From NCBI GenBank assembly GCA_964353745.1, contig CAYGWD010000036.1, forward strand, positions 1 through 5,594: a DNA stretch of 5,594 bases, in the 5' to 3' direction. Shown piece by piece: positions 1-5,594 of the stretch; position 1 is the first letter of the stretch; the number at the start of each line of letters is the position of its first letter. The translations under genes were made by a program, and so were the position numbers. The stretch is from CS1-C013 sp964353745. Its GTDB lineage: Archaea > Aenigmatarchaeota > Aenigmatarchaeia > Aenigmatarchaeales > Aenigmatarchaeaceae. Below the pieces are notes generated by a model. That model did not search any database. It was not told the origin of the DNA and worked only from the letters and a program-made list of their open reading frames with translations.

Positions 1-23
1 CTGCTTGTCCTATACCGGATATA

Positions 24-599
24 GTGATGAAAAAAAGAGGTTTTGATAAAGCTTTTGACTATTTCTATTCTCTTGTAACTAATTATGTAAAAATAAAAAA
101 TATAATGAAAGAGAAAAATCCAAAATTGTTTAGTGAATGGGGAAAAATAGAATCTAGGAAGCAAAAACCCGGGAAGTATTTTGAAAGATTGCCAAAAAAG
201 TATAGAAGAAATAAAAAAGTTCTAGGACCTGGAAAATATCATGAGTTTCTGATTACTAGACTATTATGGATGGGTAAAAACATTAAACCTAAAATAGAAT
301 TTTCTGGTAAAAAATTGTCAAAAATTATTGAGCAATCAAAATCTATTCTTGATTTACATTCAAATATCATGACAGAAATGATAAAACTAAGATTAGAACA
401 AGAATTTAAACCGAATGAAGTTTCAGATACTCTTATAGTAGGGGTATATCATGAAGGATTCACAGAACAGAATAATTGTTTTAAAGAAATTAAGGAGCAA
501 TTAAAAAATATTAAAAATAAGACAAAGAATTTAGAAGAAATAAGAAACGTTATTAATTTGATAGAGAAAAATATAAAAAAGGGAATGAATAAAACATAA
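24..599 (+). CDS. Lysine-rich hypothetical protein, possibly 5'-truncated
   Basis: I do not recognise this protein. From the GTG at 24 it is 191 residues, and an ATG follows directly at 27. The frame stays open back to base 3 and the extra codons read plausibly (ACPIPDI), so the true start may lie outside the window. No ribosome-binding motif is visible before either start. The product is strongly basic, with 36 lysines in 191 residues. It has an aromatic N-terminal part (FDKAFDYFYSLV), a basic middle with PKKYRRNKK near residues 57-65, and a predicted helical C-terminal end (about residues 150-190) rich in K, E, N, L and I that could form a coiled coil. There is no signal peptide or membrane segment. 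Base composition is far more AT-rich than the polymerase genes, which may mean recent acquisition or simply weak constraint. It lies 68 bases before the next gene. Function unknown; coding status is moderately sure because of length and protein-like composition. Confidence 0.6.
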   Translation: MMKKRGFDKAFDYFYSLVTNYVKIKNIMKEKNPKLFSEWGKIESRKQKPGKYFERLPKKYRRNKKVLGPGKYHEFLITRLLWMGKNIKPKIEFSGKKLSKIIEQSKSILDLHSNIMTEMIKLRLEQEFKPNEVSDTLIVGVYHEGFTEQNNCFKEIKEQLKNIKNKTKNLEEIRNVINLIEKNIKKGMNKT

Positions 600-637
600 C
601 CAAAGTTCTTGATGAAACTTCTTCTAAAACCCAAAAA

Positions 638-649
638 CTTTTAAGCAGG
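638..649 (+). promoter_or_regulatory. Promoter-like element (TTTTAAG) for the small membrane protein gene
   Basis: An A-rich stretch (633-637) leads into CTTTTAAGCAGG. In archaea an A-rich BRE followed by a T/A-rich TATA box sets the start site about 25 bases downstream, which here falls at about 662-668, on or just before the ATG at 668. There is no ribosome-binding motif close to that ATG, so a leaderless transcript fits. Eleven of the twelve bases recur at 1031-1042 before rpoH. The TATAAATA at 656-663 is too near the ATG to serve this start. Inferred from position and composition only. Confidence 0.4.
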
Positions 650-667
650 CTATTCTATAAATAGATT

Positions 668-958
668 ATGAAAAGACTTGAAATCGTAGTTTTAAACTTG
701 ATTTTGATTATAGTCGGTTTTTTATTAGTTTACTTTAGCCCATGGAATGCTTTAGGGATGCCTTTAGCAATAACTTTAGGTATGCTACTCATAGCGATTT
801 CTATGATCAGCTTTGCAGTCTTAATTTACTTTCCGCCTAAGACAGGCTATGTCAATTTAAAAATAGTTGAAGATGGTCCTAAAAAAGCATCAAGAATCAA
901 TCCGAGACCTAAAAGGAAGAAAAAAACCAAGAGAAAAGCTAAAAGAAGCAGGAAATGA
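668..958 (+). CDS. Small two-helix membrane protein with a basic C-terminal tail
   Basis: The 96-residue product begins with ATG at 668 and ends with TGA at 956-958. Two hydrophobic segments are clear: about residues 6-23 (IVVLNLILIIVGFLLVYF) and about 31-55, separated by a short turn containing SPWNALG. After FPPK the chain becomes soluble, and from K72 to the end 16 of 25 residues are Lys or Arg. With K2-R3 at the N-terminus and the basic tail, the positive-inside rule predicts a hairpin with both ends in the cytoplasm. A tail of this kind could bind nucleic acid, the ribosome or acidic lipid headgroups, but that is inference and no family is recognised. It reads in the same direction as rpoH, with 97 bases and a separate promoter between them, so it is a neighbour of the polymerase operon and probably not part of it. 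The clean hydropathy pattern makes a real gene likely. Confidence 0.7.
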   Translation: MKRLEIVVLNLILIIVGFLLVYFSPWNALGMPLAITLGMLLIAISMISFAVLIYFPPKTGYVNLKIVEDGPKKASRINPRPKRKKKTKRKAKRSRK

Positions 959-976
959 GAAAAAGTCGGCAAACAG

Positions 977-989
977 TAAACTATATAAA
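977..989 (+). promoter_or_regulatory. Archaeal BRE/TATA promoter of the RNA polymerase operon
   Basis: The sequence TAAACTATATAAAT (977-990) combines a purine-rich BRE-like stretch with a strong TATA box (TATATAAA, 982-989). The start site expected about 25 bases downstream falls near 1008-1014, giving a leader of about 45 bases before the rpoH ATG at 1056. This is the best TATA match in the window. It would drive rpoH and the downstream fused rpoB-A' gene together, as no other intergenic space follows. Confidence 0.6.
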
Positions 990-1015
990 TACCAGACAAT
1001 AATATAGAAATTACG

Positions 1016-1029
1016 TTTTTAAGGTTTTT
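1016..1029 (+). terminator. Paired T5 tracts, possible archaeal T-tract terminator or leader pause
   Basis: Two runs of five T (1016-1020 and 1025-1029) are separated by AAGG. Archaeal polymerases can terminate at T-rich tracts on the non-template strand without a hairpin, so these could end transcription from the small membrane protein gene. They also lie just downstream of the predicted rpoH start site, inside its leader, where they could cause pausing or partial termination. The tracts are short and no hairpin precedes them, so this is weakly supported. Confidence 0.25.
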
Positions 1030-1030
1030 A

Positions 1031-1042
1031 CTCTTAAGCAGG
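1031..1042 (+). repeat. Second copy of the CTYTTAAGCAGG element, before rpoH
   Basis: CTCTTAAGCAGG differs at one base from CTTTTAAGCAGG at 638-649. Its last bases form part of the AGGAG ribosome-binding motif of rpoH. If used as a TATA box it would place a start site near 1055-1060, giving a nearly leaderless rpoH transcript as an alternative to the 982 TATA box. A chance match between two AT-rich intergenic regions cannot be excluded. Confidence 0.3.
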
Positions 1043-1044
1043 AG
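1040..1044 (+). promoter_or_regulatory. Ribosome-binding site of rpoH
   Basis: AGGAG ends 11 bases before the ATG at 1056. Because the archaeal 16S tail pairs with GGAGGTGAT, a match to its left part (AGGAG) is expected at about this distance, so the site supports the 1056 start. A GGTGAT at 1050-1055 directly abuts the ATG and is too close to act alone. The nearby ATG at 1048 is out of frame and soon meets a stop. Confidence 0.55.
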
Positions 1045-1055
1045 TATATGGTGAT

Positions 1056-1301
1056 ATGTTGGCAGAAGAGTTTAATATTCTAAATCATGAACTGGTGCCT
1101 GAGCATATTATCCTAAAAGAAAATGAAATAAAAGAAGTTTTAGAAAAGTTCAATATAAAACCTGAAAACCTGCCGAAGATTCTGTTGAGCGATCCTGCTG
1201 TGAAAGCGATAAACGCCAAGGAAGGGGACATTCTAAAGATTGTTAGAAAATCAAAGACAGCAGGAATTTCAATATATTATAGGATCGTGATTAAAAAGTG
1301 A
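1056..1301 (+). CDS. rpoH: DNA-directed RNA polymerase subunit H (RpoH, Rpb5-like)
   Basis: This 81-residue protein is the small jaw-associated subunit of archaeal RNA polymerase, matching the C-terminal assembly domain of eukaryotic Rpb5. Archaeal RpoH lacks the large N-terminal jaw domain of Rpb5, and the length here is normal for the family. Recognisable signatures are NHELVPEHIIL (residues 10-20), LPKILLSDPAVKAI (39-52, including the conserved DP), and GDILKIVRKSKTAG followed by ISIYYRIV (57-78). In the enzyme it binds the A' and A'' parts of the largest subunit and helps form the lower jaw that grips downstream DNA. The gene begins the operon, preceded by a TATA box at 982 and AGGAG at 1040, and its TGA at 1299-1301 lies four bases before the next ATG, so translation of the two is probably coupled. 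Identity is very secure from sequence and from the conserved rpoH-rpoB order of archaea. Confidence 0.96.
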   Translation: MLAEEFNILNHELVPEHIILKENEIKEVLEKFNIKPENLPKILLSDPAVKAINAKEGDILKIVRKSKTAGISIYYRIVIKK

Positions 1302-1302
1302 T
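1298..1302 (+). promoter_or_regulatory. Ribosome-binding motif of the fused rpoB gene, overlapping the rpoH stop
   Basis: GTGAT contains the TGA stop of rpoH and matches the right part of the archaeal GGAGGTGAT motif. Three bases separate it from the ATG at 1306. This favours coupled translation and supports 1306 as the start, as does the normal RpoB N-terminus beginning there. Confidence 0.4.
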
Positions 1303-1305
1303 TTT

Positions 1306-4300
1306 ATGAACGAACTGTTAAACACGTTCAAAAATGATGTTGGCTTTGTAAGATTCCAGATAGATAGCTATAACAATTTCTTAGACAACAGACTACAGAA
1401 GATAGTAGATGAGATAGGAGAGATAAAACCAGAGGTTCCAGAAATAGGAGAACTCACAATAAAATTCGGTAAAGTCGCTGTTGGCAAGCCTTCTGTAAAA
1501 GAGGCAGAAGGAGCGGTGAGAGAGATACTACCAATGGAAGCAAGATTAAGAGATTTTTCTTACACAGCTCCTGTTTACATTGAGATAACTCCGATTGTTA
1601 ACAAGGTTGAACAAGAACCTGTAAATGTCCTGCTTGCAGAAATGCCTATAATGCTAAAATCAAAAGTGTGTCCATTAAGCAAATTAACCAGAGAGGAATT
1701 GGAAGAGAACGGAGAAGACCCTGATGATGCCGGAGGTTATTTCATAATCAACGGAACTGAGAGAGTTCTTGTACTGATGGAAGAGATAGCACCCAACAGA
1801 ATGATTTTGGAAAAACAGAACGTGGGTAACTATACGGAGCTGATAAGAATCAACTCTGAGAGAAACGGTTTTGTCCAGAGACACACAATAGAGAGAAAGA
1901 ATGACGGAACGATTTACATCTCGTTTGCAAACATTCGCAGACTACCGATAGTTGTTCTGCTAAAATTGTTAAGCTTGGAAAAAGACAAGTCTATCATCGA
2001 AGGCCTGAAAGACGAAGAAATAATAAATGACTTTTATGTTAACCTCTACGAGACGGAAGTTCAAACAGAGAAAGACGCTTTGGAATACATCGGCAAGCAC
2101 CTCAAAATAGTTCAAAAGGAATACAGGAAGGAAAGGGTCGAACAAATCGTTAACAAATATCTTCTCCCGCATCTGGGACAGGATCCTAAAAACAGGGATG
2201 AGAAGGCAAGTTACCTGTTAAAGGCAATCAAAAAAATAATTTTATTGGCGTTGGGAAAAATACCAGAAGACGATTTGGACTACTACGGCAACAAAAGAAT
2301 CAAGCTAGCAGGAGATTTGCTAGAGTTATTATTCAGATCAATTCTCGTGGGAAGATGGGGATTGATTGCCAGGATAAAATACAATTATCAGAAAATGGCA
2401 AAGAGGGGAAAGCTGCCTCCTGTGCAAACCATAGTCGAAGCCAATGTTGTTACAAATCAATTGGCGTCTGCCATGGCAACAGGAGCTTGGATTGGCGGTA
2501 GGACAGGTGTGTCGCAAAGACTGGAAAGGAAAAATTATATTGACTCCCTATCTCATATGAGATTGGTATTATCGCCCCTGACATCAACTCAAGAACACTT
2601 TGAGGCAAGAGAATTGCACCCGACGCACTGGCAAAGGTTCTGCCCGTCGGAAACTCCAGAAGGACCTACCATCGGTTTAAGAAAGCATTTGGCCTTGTTC
2701 GCAGAAATAACAGCGGGCACAACACCAGCTGAAATGAAAAAATTGATGACTCATTTGAAATTGGACAAAGAGGGTGTTGATGTTTACTTGGATGGAATAC
2801 CAGTTGGTTTTACAGCTGATGCTAAAAAATTCGTTGATGATCTAAGAAAACTGAGAAGAGAGGGGAAGATATCAAGAGAAATCAACTTTAGTTTTCTGCA
2901 CGACTTGAACGAGATAAGGATTAACACAGACGGAGGAAGAGTGAGAAGGCCTTTAATAATTTTAGAAGAGAGCAGGCCAACATTAGCAGAAGAGCACCTG
3001 AAAAAACTGGCTAACAATGAAATTGGCTGGTATGATTTGGTAAAGATGAACTGTTTGGAATACTTGGACACCGAAGAAGAGGACAATGCTCTTGTCGCAT
3101 TGGATGAAAAGGATATAAAATCTTCTAATACGCATTTGGAGCTAACGCCGATAGGAATTTTTGGAATACCTGCAAGTCTGCTTCCTTTCCCAGAGCACAA
3201 CAGAGGAGACAGGCCAAACCTGGGAGCAAAAATGGTTTGTCAATCCATTGGTTTGTATCAATCTAATTTCTTCTTGAGAAGCGATACAAAATCAAACATT
3301 CTAGTCTATCCTCAACTTCCATTAGTAAAGACCGAAACAACTGATGTAATAGGCCTAGACGAGCACCCTGCTGGACAGAATGTTGTTATTGCTATTGCTT
3401 GTCACAAAGGATATAATATTTTTGATGGCGTTATTTTTAACAAAGCTTCCATAGAAAGAGGCTTGTTCAGGTCCATCTTCTACAGAATCTATTCTACTGA
3501 GGAAAAGAGATACTGGGGAGGACAGGAAGACAAGATTGGCACGCCGGAAAAGGATGTTAGGGGATATAGAAGCGAGGAAGATTATGCTAATCTGGCAGAG
3601 GACGGAGTCGTGCCGCCGGAGACTAGAGTTGAGAGCGATTCTGTTCTAGTAGGAAGAGTTTCCCCTCTAAGATTCTTGTCAGCAAATGAATTAATGTCTG
3701 GAATTGCTAACACGAGAGAGAGCTCGACGTGTTTGAGGCATGGAGAGAGCGGTATTGCTGACAGAGTCTTCTTGTCAGAAACCTACAACGGAAATAAATT
3801 AGTCAAGGTCTCTGTCAGAGATTTGAGAGTCCCTGAACTAGGTGACAAGTTTGCCTCAAGGCACGGACAGAAATCTGTTATCGGCCTGATAGCCTCGCAA
3901 GAAAATCTTCCCTTTACGTCATCAGGTATTACTCCTGACATAATATTGAATCCTCATTCAATACCTTCCAGAGAAACCATAGGACAGCTTTTGGAAATAT
4001 TGACTGCAAAGACTGCTGCTCTGAGTGGCAAGAAGATTGATGCTTCTGCTTTCATTGGTGTCAAGGATAATGACATAAGAAAGACTCTGCACGAACTAGG
4101 ATTCAGAAACGACGGAAAAGAAGTTTTCTACAATGGAATAACTGGCGAGAAGTTCGAATTCGAAATATTCGCCGGAATCATTTATTATCAAAAATTAGAT
4201 CACATGGTTGCAAACAAGATACAGGCAAGGTCAAGGGGTCCTGTCACATTATTGACAAGGCAGCCAACAGAAGGAAAAGCAAAGGAAGGCGGACTAAGAC

Positions 4301-5594
4301 TAGGAGAGATGGAAAAGGACTGTTTGATTGCTCATGGCGCTGTCCTGACTTTGAAAGAAAGATTTGATTCTGACAAAGTCATTGTTCCTTTTTGCAAGAG
4401 ATGCGGCATCACTGCCATATGGGACAGGAAACTAGAAAAGAACATCTGCCCTGTTTGCAAGGAAAGTGATGTCAGCGAAATAGAAATGTCTTATGCATTC
4501 AAACTATTGTTGGACGAGTTAAAGACGATGCTGATATACCCCAAGATTAACATAAGCGGCAGGCTAATCGATTCAATAGGCTTTGGCCTTCTGTCCCCTC
4601 AGTTCATAAAGAAAATGTCCTCAACAGAAATAACCAAGGCAGAATTATATGACAACGACGGTTTCCCATTAGAGGGAGGAGTGATGGACCCGAAACTTGG
4701 TGTCATTGACCCTGGATTGAAATGCAGGACTTGCGGCAAGAGCATGGGCCCCTGCTTTGGACACTTTGGTTACATAGAATTAACAAAACCGGTTATTCAT
4801 GTTCTATACTCAAAATTGATTTACAAGATATTAAAAACAACTTGCAGAAGCTGCGGAAGAGTGATATCAACATCAGCCACAACAACAATAAAGAAATGTC
4901 CATACTGCGGAGAAGACCAGAAACAGATAAAGTTCGAGAAACCATATGCCTTCTACGAGACAGGAGAGAAAGGAGAAGTGGTGGAACTAAATCCTCTGGT
5001 CATCAGGGAAAGATTAGAAAAAATACCTGACGAGGACTTGGAACAATTGAAATTAAGAGGAGGAAGACCTGAATGGTTGTTGATAACATTATTGCCTGTC
5101 CCTCCTGTAACAACAAGACCGTCAATAACTTTAGAAACTGGCGAGAGGAGCGAGGACGACCTCACGCACAAATTGGTTGACATAATAAGAATTAATCAAA
5201 GGTTAAAGGAAAACATAGAGATAGGCGCTCCTGATTTCATAATAGGAGACCTCTGGGAATTATTGCAATATCACGCGGCGACGTTCTTTGATAACAGCCT
5301 GTCTGGAATACCGGCAGCAAGACACAGATCCGGAAGACCGCTGAAAACTTTGTCAGACAGACTCAAATCTAAAGAAGGTAGGTTCAGACAAAACTTAACT
5401 GGAAAGAGGGTCAACTTTTCTGCAAGAACTGTTATTTCTCCTGATCCTTGCATAAGCATAAACGAGGTCGGAGTTCCTAAGGTAATCGCAAAGGAGCTGA
5501 CAATACCTGTTGTTGTCACGGAAAATAATATGGAATACATCAAAGAATTGATAATGAGAGCTCCTGCATGGCCCTCTGCCAATTATGTGGTAAG
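1306..5594 (+). CDS. rpoB-rpoA1: Fused RNA polymerase subunits B and A' (RpoB-RpoA'), 3' end outside the window
   Basis: One reading frame without a stop gives 1429 complete residues and is still open at the edge. Residues 1 to about 1086 are a full unsplit RpoB: N-terminal protrusion and lobe (VGFVRFQIDSYNNFLDNRL, 12-30; GGYFIINGTERVLV), fork (GRTGVSQRLERKNY, about 394-407; CPSETPEGP, 446-454), external domains (about 476-615), hybrid-binding catalytic region (GDKFASRHGQK, 846-856, holding the two conserved lysines K848 and K856), and the clamp anchor (SRGPVTLLTRQPTEG) with a zinc ribbon C1030, C1033, C1048, C1051. From about residue 1087 the chain is RpoA'. B and A' supply most of the DNA-dependent RNA synthesis machinery. 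The usual archaeal operon continues with rpoA1 and rpoA2 as separate genes; here the first junction is lost. Several near-invariant positions differ (F706 in place of Glu in the ED motif; S815; S857; E885-type change SRMT to SRET). Frame continuity and domain identity are very sure; a hidden assembly error is unlikely but not excluded. Confidence 0.93.
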   Translation, partial: MNELLNTFKNDVGFVRFQIDSYNNFLDNRLQKIVDEIGEIKPEVPEIGELTIKFGKVAVGKPSVKEAEGAVREILPMEARLRDFSYTAPVYIEITPIVNKVEQEPVNVLLAEMPIMLKSKVCPLSKLTREELEENGEDPDDAGGYFIINGTERVLVLMEEIAPNRMILEKQNVGNYTELIRINSERNGFVQRHTIERKNDGTIYISFANIRRLPIVVLLKLLSLEKDKSIIEGLKDEEIINDFYVNLYETEVQTEKDALEYIGKHLKIVQKEYRKERVEQIVNKYLLPHLGQDPKNRDEKASYLLKAIKKIILLALGKIPEDDLDYYGNKRIKLAGDLLELLFRSILVGRWGLIARIKYNYQKMAKRGKLPPVQTIVEANVVTNQLASAMATGAWIGGRTGVSQRLERKNYIDSLSHMRLVLSPLTSTQEHFEARELHPTHWQRFCPSETPEGPTIGLRKHLALFAEITAGTTPAEMKKLMTHLKLDKEGVDVYLDGIPVGFTADAKKFVDDLRKLRREGKISREINFSFLHDLNEIRINTDGGRVRRPLIILEESRPTLAEEHLKKLANNEIGWYDLVKMNCLEYLDTEEEDNALVALDEKDIKSSNTHLELTPIGIFGIPASLLPFPEHNRGDRPNLGAKMVCQSIGLYQSNFFLRSDTKSNILVYPQLPLVKTETTDVIGLDEHPAGQNVVIAIACHKGYNIFDGVIFNKASIERGLFRSIFYRIYSTEEKRYWGGQEDKIGTPEKDVRGYRSEEDYANLAEDGVVPPETRVESDSVLVGRVSPLRFLSANELMSGIANTRESSTCLRHGESGIADRVFLSETYNGNKLVKVSVRDLRVPELGDKFASRHGQKSVIGLIASQENLPFTSSGITPDIILNPHSIPSRETIGQLLEILTAKTAALSGKKIDASAFIGVKDNDIRKTLHELGFRNDGKEVFYNGITGEKFEFEIFAGIIYYQKLDHMVANKIQARSRGPVTLLTRQPTEGKAKEGGLRLGEMEKDCLIAHGAVLTLKERFDSDKVIVPFCKRCGITAIWDRKLEKNICPVCKESDVSEIEMSYAFKLLLDELKTMLIYPKINISGRLIDSIGFGLLSPQFIKKMSSTEITKAELYDNDGFPLEGGVMDPKLGVIDPGLKCRTCGKSMGPCFGHFGYIELTKPVIHVLYSKLIYKILKTTCRSCGRVISTSATTTIKKCPYCGEDQKQIKFEKPYAFYETGEKGEVVELNPLVIRERLEKIPDEDLEQLKLRGGRPEWLLITLLPVPPVTTRPSITLETGERSEDDLTHKLVDIIRINQRLKENIEIGAPDFIIGDLWELLQYHAATFFDNSLSGIPAARHRSGRPLKTLSDRLKSKEGRFRQNLTGKRVNFSARTVISPDPCISINEVGVPKVIAKELTIPVVVTENNMEYIKELIMRAPAWPSANYVV
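4486..4602 (+). other. RpoB/RpoA' fusion junction
   Basis: The RpoB C-terminal signature MSYAFKLLLDELK (residues 1061-1073) is followed by TMLIYPKINISGR, the normal extent of an RpoB tail. The next residues, LIDSIGFGLLSPQ (1087-1099), are the usual opening of RpoA'. The linker is therefore close to zero. Archaeal RpoA' normally begins with Met roughly 10 residues before FGLLSP; no ATG, GTG or TTG lies in frame between the ATG at 4531 (inside the RpoB tail) and the ATG at 4615 (after FGLLSP). Both the stop of rpoB and the start of rpoA1 are missing. In known structures of multisubunit polymerases these two termini meet in the clamp, so a direct join is sterically plausible. Confidence 0.85.
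4564..5594 (+). other. rpoA1: RpoA' (Rpb1 N-terminal) part of the fusion, incomplete
   Basis: This part holds the clamp core and the start of the active-site region of the largest subunit. EGGVMDPKLGVIDPGLKCRT leads into a clamp zinc site C1140, C1143, C1150, H1153, with Phe in place of the usual Pro after C1150. A second zinc site is C1180, C1183, C1198, C1201. LLPVPPVTTRPSI is the conserved stretch before the dock. RPLKTLSDRLKSKEGRFRQN (from R1344) and GKRVNFSARTVISPDP (1366-1381) are the lid, rudder and switch-region signatures. The window ends about 48 residues after SPDP, well before the NADFDGD motif that binds the catalytic magnesium. Separate archaeal RpoA' proteins are around 870-900 residues, so more than half is missing. 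Whether A'' follows in the same chain cannot be told. Confidence 0.9.

Noticed and set aside
11..23. Near-palindrome TATACCGGATATA at the left edge
   Set aside because: The symmetry is imperfect and short, the bases may be coding, and too little upstream sequence is available to judge it as an operator or promoter.
603..620. Small inverted repeat AAGTT / AACTT after the first gene as a terminator
   Set aside because: Only five AT-rich pairs around an 8-base loop with no T-tract after it; too weak to call.
449..634. Minus-strand ORF with a very hydrophobic, Phe-rich product that looks like a membrane protein
   Set aside because: Phe and Ile richness is what antisense reading of Lys- and Asn-rich AT-rich codons produces. 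It overlaps the end of the + strand gene.
2784..3200. Minus-strand ORF of 138 codons opposite rpoB
   Set aside because: It is the antisense shadow of conserved RpoB codons, is serine-rich with no recognisable domain, and has no promoter or ribosome-binding site noticed.
4531..4533. Internal ATG as a separate rpoA1 start
   Set aside because: It falls inside the conserved RpoB C-terminus, would add about 11 RpoB-like residues to A', has no good ribosome-binding motif before it, and the upstream frame has no stop, so B would still read through.
4722..5030. Alternative + strand ORF of 102 codons inside the A' region
   Set aside because: It is out of frame with the conserved RpoA' sequence, which has both zinc sites and signature motifs; the product is low-complexity and resembles nothing.
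5271..5582. Minus-strand ORF of 103 codons at the right edge
   Set aside because: It lies opposite the highly conserved lid, rudder and switch region of RpoA'; a shadow.

Overview
The window is archaeal. It carries the start of the RNA polymerase operon in the archaeal order rpoH (subunit H, Rpb5-like), rpoB (subunit B, Rpb2-like), then the A' (Rpb1 N-terminal half) sequence. Arginine in the polymerase genes is encoded almost only by AGA/AGG, ATA is common for Ile, and the upstream regions hold archaeal-type TATA boxes and ribosome-binding motifs resembling GGAGGTGAT. RpoB is unsplit, which argues against the methanogen and halophile lineages that split it into B'' and B'. The AT-rich, lysine-rich flank and several departures from near-invariant polymerase residues suggest a fast-evolving lineage, perhaps DPANN. 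That placement is inference.

Layout, all genes on the + strand. Bases 1-599: an AT-rich, lysine-rich orphan gene, possibly cut by the left edge. Bases 600-667: short intergenic region with a promoter-like element placed for a leaderless transcript. Bases 668-958: a small protein with two membrane segments and a very basic C-terminal tail. Bases 959-1055: the polymerase promoter region, with a clear TATA box, two T5 tracts and a ribosome-binding site. Bases 1056-1301: rpoH. Four bases later, from 1306 to the right edge: one uninterrupted reading frame.

The most striking point is that this last frame does not stop at the end of RpoB. It runs from the RpoB C-terminal clamp straight into the RpoA' N-terminus, with no stop, almost no linker and no usable start codon at the A' boundary. 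Subunits B and A' therefore appear to be one polypeptide. This is the archaeal counterpart of the bacterial beta-beta' fusions known in Helicobacter and Wolbachia. The frame is still open at the right edge, before the NADFDGD active-site motif of A', so the full extent of the fusion (whether A'' is also included) cannot be seen here.

The B part also departs from usual residues near the catalytic centre, most notably FD where almost all multisubunit polymerases have ED. No tRNA, rRNA, CRISPR array, insertion sequence or convincing minus-strand gene was seen.
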